NCBI RefSeq assembly: GCF_009647605.1
Contig: NZ_WJIF01000003.1
Span: forward strand, 62,001-126,000
DNA length: 64,000 nucleotides
DNA from: Agromyces agglutinans
Lineage (GTDB): Bacteria > Actinomycetota > Actinomycetes > Actinomycetales > Microbacteriaceae
Direction of reading: 5' to 3'
The notes under the pieces were generated by a model. It was not told where the DNA came from. It saw nothing but the letters and a program-made list of their open reading frames with translations, and ran no database searches. Numbering within the stretch: position 1 is the stretch's first letter; every line of letters starts with the position of its first letter. The position numbers and the translations under genes are program-made. Positions 58,101 through 64,000 of this stretch are shown one piece after another.

Positions 58101-58586
58101 CGTCTTCGGCGCCTGCTTGTCGATCGCGGCCTTCACCGCCGCGACGAACGCCGCCTTGTCGAATGCCCCCGGAGGCGCGGCGCCCATCTCGGCGGCCTTC
58201 GCGGCCTTCGCCTGCGCGTCGCGGTCGCCGGCGGGCGGCTGCGCGGCCTTCGCGGCTGCGGCCACCTTCGAGGCGGTCGACGGATGCCTCGCCATCGTGG
58301 CCGTCGCGGAGCGCACCGAGCGCTTCGCCGCCGCGAGCCCCGGGTGCCGCGAGGGCGCCGGCGGTGGGGGCGGCACGGGCGGGGCGGCTGCAGTCGCCTG
58401 CACGAGTCGCTGCACCGGATGCCTCGTCGGGGCGCCGCCGAGCATCGCGGCCACGGCGGCGTTGCCGGCGCCGGCCTGCAATCGCATGACCTGGGCCCGC
58501 GGCGACCGGTCGTCCCCGGGGGCGGCACGGCCCGCGGTCGCGGCGCTCGCCCGACCGTGCGCGTGCGCGGCCTGCAGGTGCGGCAT
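55107..58586 (-). CDS. Putative CIS cargo/toxin: 1159-residue modular protein
   Basis: The N-terminus has VMRLQAGAGNAAVAAML and HPVQRLVQ, as in the adjacent DUF4157 protein. An Ala/Lys-rich linker runs to about residue 330, a coiled-coil region (about 340-560) is rich in Glu/Lys/Ala, and a hydrophobic, amphipathic helical region (about 560-880) includes IIKLVLSLLGLTWANLRARIV and ISGLASLLGLGGIGAKVKG. A separate C-terminal domain (about 900-1159) has WSEHVIPDGYV near 1000, RMPTVLLWIG and VERDHAMNGES near 1100. Third-position GC falls in the last 900 bases, as if that domain was exchanged. It follows the DUF4157 gene by three bases. No family is recognised for the C-terminal domain. Confidence 0.8.
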   Translation of the reverse strand: MPHLQAAHAHGRASAATAGRAAPGDDRSPRAQVMRLQAGAGNAAVAAMLGGAPTRHPVQRLVQATAAAPPVPPPPPAPSRHPGLAAAKRSVRSATATMARHPSTASKVAAAAKAAQPPAGDRDAQAKAAKAAEMGAAPPGAFDKAAFVAAVKAAIDKQAPKTLEDADEFGTSGKSDAIAAEVRGKVAQGKEGAAKPMGEASAKPPDASKAVVKDVEPVPPEAPVAAPRIDAGQAAPSRAPPEQLDLSHGPAETKGRMAEADVTDEQLRNSNEPEFTGALAAKQDAEQHAATAPAAVRTHEGQVLAGARQDAGAQGAEAAVGMAGARTTGQAGVAAKQQQARSNDERERAEVTANVTRLFDETKTAVDAILAGIDPQVEKAFTDAEGKAKQAFTEQHTREMRAFRDRRYSGIGGGALWAADLLLGPEPEVNEIFQRARATYEREMTKAINAIADLVGRELTRAKDRVAEGRTKIDAYVRGLKPSLQKVGSDAAKEVGGRFDELEQSVDEKGQALAEDLAAKYVEARTAVDDEITKMQEEHKGLVDQAKDAVGGAVQTILKLKDMLLGVLARAAGAVEKIIKDPMQFLSNFVNAVKAGVQGFLSNIGEHLKKGLQGWLFGALGEAGIELPEKFDLKGIIKLVLSLLGLTWANLRARIVRQVPEPVMEKLEQTAEVLQILLSEGVGGLWKFIAAKLTDLKETVMGKVREFVQSKIITAGITWLISLLNPAAAFVKACKMIYDAVMWFVDNAERMKDFVDSVLDSVESIVAGGVGRVAGLIEATMARTVPMIISGLASLLGLGGIGAKVKGIIESIQKPVNKVVDSIIGGVIKAAGPLIRAFKRGAGWAKGKVEAGKKWVKGKAAALGEALGIIRKPFTAAGEQHTLSFDARASKFVLASTPTPLEVALKRIVGGSDNAALNARVTEIIAAATRVASIVGRSEPDKAKAAALVAELVPKIAALIADSKKAGPAGKGTSTEQQSAKLVGNIAPHSSQPSPRPHLWSEHVIPDGYVSAVLLAHGVPETSENEYDRMPTVLLWIGARQQKDFKRLQPGEISGDLTLSKSVKGRAKSGQGAGRSAASMARAYSLLATGAIKRTIAAVERDHAMNGESRKARGVIAQMKPDANTIRQAAAAQLAVAEQIFAKLGKDALSKGSAEWWRK

Positions 58587-58589
58587 GGG

Positions 58590-59324
58590 TCAGGCGCCCT
58601 CCGCCTGTTCCTCCTCGGCCTCCTCGGCCGCTTCCTCGCGCTGCACGAAGAGACCCTGCACGGGCTCCTCCTCCTCCTCGCCCTCGCGCTGGACGCTGGC
58701 CGCAGAGCTCGCGGCCGAGGCATCCGTCTCGCGTTGCACCGGCGCCGGCTCGCTCATGACGCGTGTCGCGTTCTCGGCGGCGGCCGTCTCGAACCGGTCT
58801 CCCGGGTCGCTGACACTCACGCCGCCGCCCGCGGGCGAACCGTCGACGGGACCCGAACGCTGCTGCATGACGTGCGTGAGCTCATGGGCGAGCGTGGTGC
58901 GCCCGGCGGTGCTCGACGGGTCGTAGGCGTCTCGCTGGAACACGACGTTGCTGCCGACCGTGTACGCGTGCGCGCCGACCGACTGGGCCGACGTGTGCGC
59001 ATCGGCGCCCGTGTGCACGCGCACGTCGGAGAAGTCGGCGCCGAGGCGCGACTCCATGTCCTCGCGCACGCCGCCTTCGAGCGGCGAACCGCCGCCCGAC
59101 TGCACCACGTCGAGCACGGGCGAGCGCTGCGGCTCGGCCTCCTGCTCGGCGACCAGGCCGCTCACCGCCCCGTTCCCGGCCTCGCGCTGCAGCCGCAGCA
59201 GTGAGTCCCGGCCGAGCACGTCCATCCGATGCCCGGCGAGCCCCGCGAGCGACGGCTCGGACTGACGGCCCGATCGGTCGTGGGCGGCGACGTCGACGCC
59301 GTGCTCCTCATCGTGGATGCGCAT
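58590..59324 (-). CDS. DUF4157 zincin-like protein, CIS-associated
   Basis: A 244-residue protein. It has LLRLQREAGNGAVSGL near residue 30, then the DUF4157 domain: LEGGVREDMESRLGADFSDVRVHTGADAHTSAQSVGAHAYTVGSNVVFQ with the metallopeptidase helix TLAHELTHVMQQR (HExxH-like HELTH). The C-terminal acidic tail holds three more VQR motifs (PVQRETD, SVQREGE, FVQREEA). DUF4157 is a hallmark of extracellular CIS loci and may be cargo or a processing enzyme. GGGAGG lies six bases before ATG 59324. The longer upstream frame is not needed. Confidence 0.9.
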   Translation of the reverse strand: MRIHDEEHGVDVAAHDRSGRQSEPSLAGLAGHRMDVLGRDSLLRLQREAGNGAVSGLVAEQEAEPQRSPVLDVVQSGGGSPLEGGVREDMESRLGADFSDVRVHTGADAHTSAQSVGAHAYTVGSNVVFQRDAYDPSSTAGRTTLAHELTHVMQQRSGPVDGSPAGGGVSVSDPGDRFETAAAENATRVMSEPAPVQRETDASAASSAASVQREGEEEEEPVQGLFVQREEAAEEAEEEQAEGA

Positions 59325-59420
59325 GGCACACCTCCCTCGCGTCATTCCATTGCACGCCCTGCGACGCCGATGCGTCGCAGGCTCTGCCCGTCCGGCCGCG
59401 TGCTCTGCACGATCGGGCAA

Positions 59421-61472
59421 TCATGAGACCGACACCTCCGGCCAGTAGCGGCCGAACTCGCGCTCGACGACGAGCCGGCCGAGCTTGCGGTACTCGCGTT
59501 CGACCGCGAGCACGAGGTGCCGCATGCTCACGGAACCGCTGTCGGCGGCCGCGAGGTACGCGGCTGTGACGGCCGCCGAGCGGATCGCGCCGCCCGCGAG
59601 CTCGAACGAGTCGCCGAGGAACGCGAAGTCGAGGTCGGCGCCGCGGGCGACCTGCCCGCCGAGGCACCGGTCCCAGAGGGCCGCGCGCTGCGTGGCATCC
59701 GGCATCGGGAAGTCGACGATCACGTCGAGCCGCCGGGTGAACGCCTCGTCGATGTTCGCGCGCAGGTTCGTCGCGAGCACGGCGAGCCCGTCGAAGGTCT
59801 CCATGCGCTGCAGCAGGTACGCGCTCTCCACGTTCGCGTAGCGGTCGTGGGCGTCCTTCACCTCGCTGCGCTTGCCGAACACCGCGTCGGCCTCGTCGAA
59901 GAGGAGCACCGCGTTCGTGCCGGCGGCGGCCGTGAAGATGCGGTCGAGGTTCTTCTCGGTCTCGCCGATGTACTTGTCGACGACGGTCGAGAGGTCGACC
60001 ACGTAGAGGTCGAGGCCGAGCTCGCGCGCCACGACCTCGGCCGACATGGTCTTGCCGGTCCCCGAGTCGCCGGCGAACAGCGCGACGACGCCGTGGCCGC
60101 GCCCGCCGCCCGGGCGCATCCCCCAATCGCCGAGCACCTGCTCCCGGTACCGCGCGCGCAGCTCGATCTCGCGCAGCGCCTCGAGCGTCGACCGGGGCAG
60201 CACGAGGTCGTCCCAGCCGACGGCGGGCTCGACCCGCCGCGCGAGCCGGTCGAGCGCCGAACCGTTCTCGGCGCGGGCGCCGGCCGCGAGATCCGCGACC
60301 GTTACCGCGCCGTCGTGCGAGAGGGTCGCCTGCGTGCGGGCGGTGCGCGCGGCTCGGCGCACCTGCTCCGGTCGCAGCCGGAACTGCGCGGTCGTGGATG
60401 CCACGTCGAGGCGCTTGCCGGCCGGTCCGAGTTCGCGGCGCCACAGCTCGACCCGCTCGGCCGTGGTGCTCGCCCTCGCATCGACGACGGCCGGATGCGT
60501 CGTGGCCCGCGACGGGTCCCACACGGCCTCGCCGACGAGCACCGTCGGCTGCGGGGAGGCGTCGAGCGCATCGAGCACCGACGCCGGCAGCTCGGGCGTG
60601 ACCGTGGCGGCGATGAGTCCCGCACGGCGCAGCCGCGCCTCGCGCACGGCGAGGCGGGCGAGCTGCACGCCGTCGTCGTCGGTGCCGATGCGCGCGAGGT
60701 CGAGCTCGATCGGGTCGAGCCCGACCGAGCGCAGCGCGTCGGACGCGATCGCCCGGCCCGAGCTCGTCGCGTGCTCGCGCACGTACACCGATCGGATGCC
60801 CGCGGCGAGCGCACGCGCCACCTCGCCGCCGTCGCCCCAGTCGATCGGGGCGGGCTCGTGGAGCACGCCGTCGAGCGCGCGGTCGCCGACGTCGTCGCCG
60901 AGGAGGTGCCCGACGATCCGGTCGGGCACGCGCAGGGCGCGGGTCGGCAGGGGCCGGTCGACGTCGTCGAGCGCGAGCAGCGATCCGGTGATCAGGGGCC
61001 CGCTGACCAGGCGCGCCCGGTCGCCGGCCGAGGTCAGCGCGACGCCGCACAGCTCCATCGCGAGCGCGGCCGAGGGGCGCCGGCGGCTCACGTCGTCGTT
61101 CAAGTACCCGAAGAAGCGCTCGAACCGCGGGTCGAGGTCGGCCGCGAGGCCGACGACGAGCAGGTCGACGTCGAGGTCGTTGAGCCCGAACGTCTCGGCG
61201 ACCTCGCGCAGCCGCAGCCGGTGGCCCGCCGCCTCCGCGAGGTCGGCGCCCTGCTCGCACGCGGCCAGTCGCGCCGAGGCATCCGACCAGTCGGGAACGC
61301 CGCGCGCCTCCCCCAGCAGCCGGTCGATGAGCTCATCGCTCAGGTACAGGCCCCGGAACGGGTCGTCGGGCTGCGGGTCGACCGCGTGCCGCGACGCCAC
61401 GAGCCTGCGGATCCGATCCTCGATCACGCCGAGCCGGCCGAGCAGGTGCGTGAGGTTCGGATCCTCGATCAT
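59421..61472 (-). CDS. CIS-associated AAA+ ATPase (Afp15/Pvc15-like)
   Basis: A 683-residue ATPase. The N-terminal half is a helical domain specific to the family (FGLNDLDVDLLVVGLAADLDPRFERFFGYLNDDVSRRRPSAALAMEL). The C-terminal AAA+ module has Walker A FAGDSGTGKT, Walker B VLLFDEADAVFG, sensor-1-like LATNLRANIDEAF and arginine-finger TRRLDVIVDFPMPD. This ATPase is a core marker of eCIS and is thought to assist particle assembly or cargo loading. It overlaps the DUF4255 gene stop by one base. Confidence 0.95.
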   Translation of the reverse strand: MIEDPNLTHLLGRLGVIEDRIRRLVASRHAVDPQPDDPFRGLYLSDELIDRLLGEARGVPDWSDASARLAACEQGADLAEAAGHRLRLREVAETFGLNDLDVDLLVVGLAADLDPRFERFFGYLNDDVSRRRPSAALAMELCGVALTSAGDRARLVSGPLITGSLLALDDVDRPLPTRALRVPDRIVGHLLGDDVGDRALDGVLHEPAPIDWGDGGEVARALAAGIRSVYVREHATSSGRAIASDALRSVGLDPIELDLARIGTDDDGVQLARLAVREARLRRAGLIAATVTPELPASVLDALDASPQPTVLVGEAVWDPSRATTHPAVVDARASTTAERVELWRRELGPAGKRLDVASTTAQFRLRPEQVRRAARTARTQATLSHDGAVTVADLAAGARAENGSALDRLARRVEPAVGWDDLVLPRSTLEALREIELRARYREQVLGDWGMRPGGGRGHGVVALFAGDSGTGKTMSAEVVARELGLDLYVVDLSTVVDKYIGETEKNLDRIFTAAAGTNAVLLFDEADAVFGKRSEVKDAHDRYANVESAYLLQRMETFDGLAVLATNLRANIDEAFTRRLDVIVDFPMPDATQRAALWDRCLGGQVARGADLDFAFLGDSFELAGGAIRSAAVTAAYLAAADSGSVSMRHLVLAVEREYRKLGRLVVEREFGRYWPEVSVS

Positions 61473-62095
61473 CAGGGCTCCTGCTGCGGCGAGCGTTGCA
61501 TCCGGTCCTCGGCGGCGCCGACGCCGATCCAGCTGAAGTCGCCGCGCACGCCGGCGCTCACGGGCGGGCCGACGCGGTAGAGCACGCCGGTCGTGATCGG
61601 CGCCGTGACGACCACATCCAGCGACGGCTTCAACTCGCCGCCGAGCGACGACCACACGTCGGCGAACGCCCGGTCCTCGGGCGGCGGGAGCGCGATCGAG
61701 ATCCACGCCGGAAGGCCGGTCTCGGCGAGCGTGTCGACCACGAACGCCTCGGGGATCGCGTCGAACTTGAGGAAGCACCGCATCAGCGCGTCGAGCAGCC
61801 GGTGCTCGTCGTCGGGACGCTGGGTCCACGCGGTCACGAGGTACGACAGCTTGAAGTAACGGGGCGCCGGGCTCCGCGAGACGACGATGCCGCGTTCGTC
61901 GCGCTCCTCGAGGAACCCGGTCTCGCGCCGCTTCACGTCCTCGCGGATGTCGTAGAGGAACAGGTCGACCGTCGGCGCGTTGCGGCGCGCCGCCCAGTCC
62001 TTCGTGGGCGCGTCGAGCACCACCTCGATGTCCTTGCCGATGCCCGGCGCCTCGCGGACCATCGCCTTCATGGCGTCGTCGATCTCGCCGATCAT
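61472..62095 (-). CDS. DUF4255 protein (Afp16/Pvc16-like tail terminator)
   Basis: A 207-residue protein of the DUF4255 family: MIGEIDDAMKAMV, VDLFLYDIREDVKRRETGFLEERDERGIVVSRSPAPRYFKLSYLVTAWTQRPDDEHRLLDALMRCFL. The Afp16 group caps the sheath-tube end and sets length. Its ATG overlaps the upstream stop by four bases and its stop abuts the ATPase start. Confidence 0.93.
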   Translation of the reverse strand: MIGEIDDAMKAMVREAPGIGKDIEVVLDAPTKDWAARRNAPTVDLFLYDIREDVKRRETGFLEERDERGIVVSRSPAPRYFKLSYLVTAWTQRPDDEHRLLDALMRCFLKFDAIPEAFVVDTLAETGLPAWISIALPPPEDRAFADVWSSLGGELKPSLDVVVTAPITTGVLYRVGPPVSAGVRGDFSWIGVGAAEDRMQRSPQQEP

Positions 62096-64000
62096 CCGCC
62101 CCTCCCGACCAGGTCGGGGCCCACCGAGGACCGCGGCGTGATGAGCACGGGGCTCGAGTCCACCGTTCCGAACGTGCCGAGGGGGCTCGAGATGACGGCC
62201 CAGCGGGAGCCCTGCAGCGACCGTCGGAACACGACGATGTCGCGACGCGTGTCGGTTCCGAGCGGGCCGGCGACGAACGACGTCGGGAAGTTGCTCGGCG
62301 TGGCCGGTGCGTGCTGCAGCTCCCACTGCACGTTCGTCGTCTCCCCCGGCGGGAAGTACCGGCCGAACACCGTCACCACGTCGCCCGGATTCGCCACCGC
62401 CGGCGAGAACCACGCCACGGGCTGGAGCAGGGTGTACGGCTCGGCGTCCTCGCCGAGCCAGGCCCCGGGCACGTCGACGCGTTCGATGCCCACGATGGGC
62501 TCATCCATCGGATCGACCGGGCAGCCGGGCGTGCCGGGTTCGCAGCAGTCCTCGGACTCGGGGTCGCAGCACGCATCGTCGTCGGAATCGCAGTCGGGGT
62601 CCTCCGGCGGCGGAGGCAGCGGCGGCAGCGTGTACGTCGTGACGTCGAACGAGGCCCGCTCGACCGTCACCGACACGGCAGCCGGCAGCGGGTCGTGCGG
62701 CGCACCCGCGGCGGGCGGTGCGAACGCGAGGGTGGTGTCGGCGGTCGCCCCGACCGCGTCGACTCCGGTCTTGACGCACGTGTCGACGGCGAAACCCGGG
62801 CAGTTCTCGACCGAGCCGAGCGTGAGGTGCGTCGTCGGCTGACCGGCCGGCGTCGAGTCGGGCCACTCGAAGACCAGCTCCGCGTCGGCATTCGGCAGCG
62901 TGGGCACGTAGCCCGGCCCGCCGTCGGTCGCCGGCGTTCGCGTAAGCGTCGCGTGCGCCCGCAACGGCAGGCCGCCGTGGTAGATCGGGTTGCGATCCAG
63001 CACCAGGTCGACGTCGAATCGCGCGTCGAGCACGGTGGCGGATACCTCGTCGCCCGCGAACCACTCGAGCGGCAGCTCGCTGGCATCCCTCGGCACGCCG
63101 AGACCGATGAACACGGGCGTCGCGGTGACGTCGAGCCGGCCGACGGCCGACGGGTCGAGCCGGAACGTCACCTCCTTGACCTCGCCCGGTCCGGTCCAGT
63201 CCTGGAGCGTGCAGACCCGCTCCTCGAGCGGAGCGCAACCGTCGATGCCCGGCGGCTCGACGAGCTCGGCCACGCCCTCGTCCCACCCGAGTTCGAGGCT
63301 CACGAAGACGCGGCTCTGCCTGGCGTCCGGCAGCGCCTTCGCCCATTGCACGCGGACGGTGGCGAGCACCTCCTCACCGCCCGGCCACGTGCGGTCGCGA
63401 TCGAGGGTGACCTGCGTGACGAAGACGTCGGCGATGACCGTGATCGGAGCCTCGGAGTACTCGATCCAACGGTCGGGATAGCTGATCGGGATCACGCCGT
63501 CCTCCGAGGGGAACATCACCACGACGGATTCGGAAGACGCGGAGAGCCAACCGGTGCCCTCGGCGTCGTCCGCGATCCGGAACGACATACTGATCTCGAC
63601 CGAGGCTCCCGCCTGATCGAGTCCCACCATCGTGCAGACCCCGTCGAAGTACTCCGCGCAGCCGGCGGGATCCGCGATCGGCTCGAGGAATGAGGGCCAG
63701 TCGAGTCGGATGGCGACGCGGACACCGGGCAGCGTCGTCGTCACGTCGGGGGCGTGCGTAACGGTGAAGACCGCTGTAGCCTCGCCCCCGGGTGGCGCGT
63801 ACGGCTCGTCGACAGCCGTCGTCGTCGGGAAGACCCGATCGAGGATTGCGTATGGGCTGCTCGCGGAACCGACCCACTCTGGTGGGAGGTCCGGAAGGCC
63901 AGGCGGGCGGGCCGCCGGAGCCGCTGCGCGGTGCGCGGCGGGTATCACGCGCGTTCGTGCCTGCGCGGATGCCAGCCGGTATTGCGGCGGTGATGGAGTC
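62092..64000 (-). CDS. Large multi-domain beta-rich protein of the CIS locus (5' end beyond window)
   Basis: The frame is open to the right edge, so the start is outside; at least 636 residues are visible. Three or four Ig-like/DUF11-like repeats occur, each with 'V..LDRD..YPGGE..A..TV.....' and paired cysteines (CAEYFDGVCTMVG, CAPLEERVCTLQD, CPGFAVDTCVKTG). A Cys/Asp/Pro-rich linker holds DACCDP and DCCEPGTPGC, and an IPT/TIG-like end (NPGDVVTVFGRYFPPGET... VLITPRSS) follows. It precedes and overlaps the DUF4255 gene. Paired cysteines suggest an oxidising, extracytoplasmic location. It may be a receptor-binding or surface component. No signal peptide can be judged. Confidence 0.75.
   Translation of the reverse strand, partial: TPSPPQYRLASAQARTRVIPAAHRAAAPAARPPGLPDLPPEWVGSASSPYAILDRVFPTTTAVDEPYAPPGGEATAVFTVTHAPDVTTTLPGVRVAIRLDWPSFLEPIADPAGCAEYFDGVCTMVGLDQAGASVEISMSFRIADDAEGTGWLSASSESVVVMFPSEDGVIPISYPDRWIEYSEAPITVIADVFVTQVTLDRDRTWPGGEEVLATVRVQWAKALPDARQSRVFVSLELGWDEGVAELVEPPGIDGCAPLEERVCTLQDWTGPGEVKEVTFRLDPSAVGRLDVTATPVFIGLGVPRDASELPLEWFAGDEVSATVLDARFDVDLVLDRNPIYHGGLPLRAHATLTRTPATDGGPGYVPTLPNADAELVFEWPDSTPAGQPTTHLTLGSVENCPGFAVDTCVKTGVDAVGATADTTLAFAPPAAGAPHDPLPAAVSVTVERASFDVTTYTLPPLPPPPEDPDCDSDDDACCDPESEDCCEPGTPGCPVDPMDEPIVGIERVDVPGAWLGEDAEPYTLLQPVAWFSPAVANPGDVVTVFGRYFPPGETTNVQWELQHAPATPSNFPTSFVAGPLGTDTRRDIVVFRRSLQGSRWAVISSPLGTFGTVDSSPVLITPRSSVGPDLVGRGG

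Noticed and set aside
42194-64000. Reading the cluster as a type VI secretion system or a normal prophage tail
   Set aside because: No TssJLM membrane complex and no capsid, terminase or lysis genes; the ATPase, DUF4255, DUF4157 and LysM adaptor point to eCIS instead.

Overview
The window is high-GC actinobacterial DNA, probably from a member of the Microbacteriaceae (Agromyces/Leifsonia-like). The reasons are GC-saturated third codon positions, many GTG or TTG starts, several apparently leaderless genes, MurB beside two MaoC-type dehydratases, PucR, WHG-type TetR and BTAD regulators, and a heavily repeated GGATGCC/GGCATCC word. The genus is an inference; no rRNA is present. Both ends cut genes.

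Layout. 1-9.9 kb: end of a probable lipid kinase, murB with two hotdog dehydratases, an alpha/beta hydrolase with its TetR regulator and a palindromic operator, a DUF6194/Imm-5 pair opposite a double-MerR regulator, and a PspC-type sensor kinase/response regulator next to a PspC membrane protein. 9.9-11.6 kb: a Tat-exported M23-like/beta-propeller protein. 12-21.8 kb: a putrescine-to-succinate catabolic operon (gabT, glutamate dehydrogenase, gabD, putrescine oxidase, universal stress protein, APC permease) divergent from a PucR regulator. 21.8-31.9 kb: housekeeping and accessory genes (DUF1918, SGNH hydrolase, FBP zinc protein, bile-acid-type symporter, class V aminotransferase, GIY-YIG-like protein, LigD-type primase-polymerase, cysteine-free HesB-like protein, DEAD-box helicase, DNA polymerase IV). 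32-34.5 kb: an NO/O2 operon of truncated globin, flavohemoglobin and a DivIVA-like coiled-coil protein. 35-37.4 kb: a small arsenic locus (arsR, flavoprotein, arsC) with no efflux pump in view. 37.5-39.3 kb: two unrecognised genes of atypical composition and the genes for tRNA-Met and tRNA-Thr.

The most striking part is 39.4-64 kb, a phage-tail-like contractile injection system (CIS/eCIS) locus on the minus strand, faced by a large ATPase-BTAD regulator on the plus strand. Reading with transcription, it contains: a large beta-sandwich-like protein running off the window; a DUF4255 cap protein; the CIS AAA ATPase; a DUF4157 zincin-like protein; a 1159-aa modular protein that looks like a cargo toxin; then, after a hairpin and a repeat-rich gap, sheath, tube, a CxxC protein, DUF6760, a Pro/Ala-rich repeat protein, a second tube, a LysM adaptor, a VgrG-like spike, a gp25 wedge, a baseplate J protein, a tail protein I-like protein, and last a zinc-ribbon/Glu-Pro linker/single-membrane-span/lectin-like protein that could tether or trigger the particle at the membrane. 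No PAAR tip and no tail fibre are visible. Short [VL]QR motifs recur in three otherwise unrelated proteins of the locus and may be loading or docking signals.
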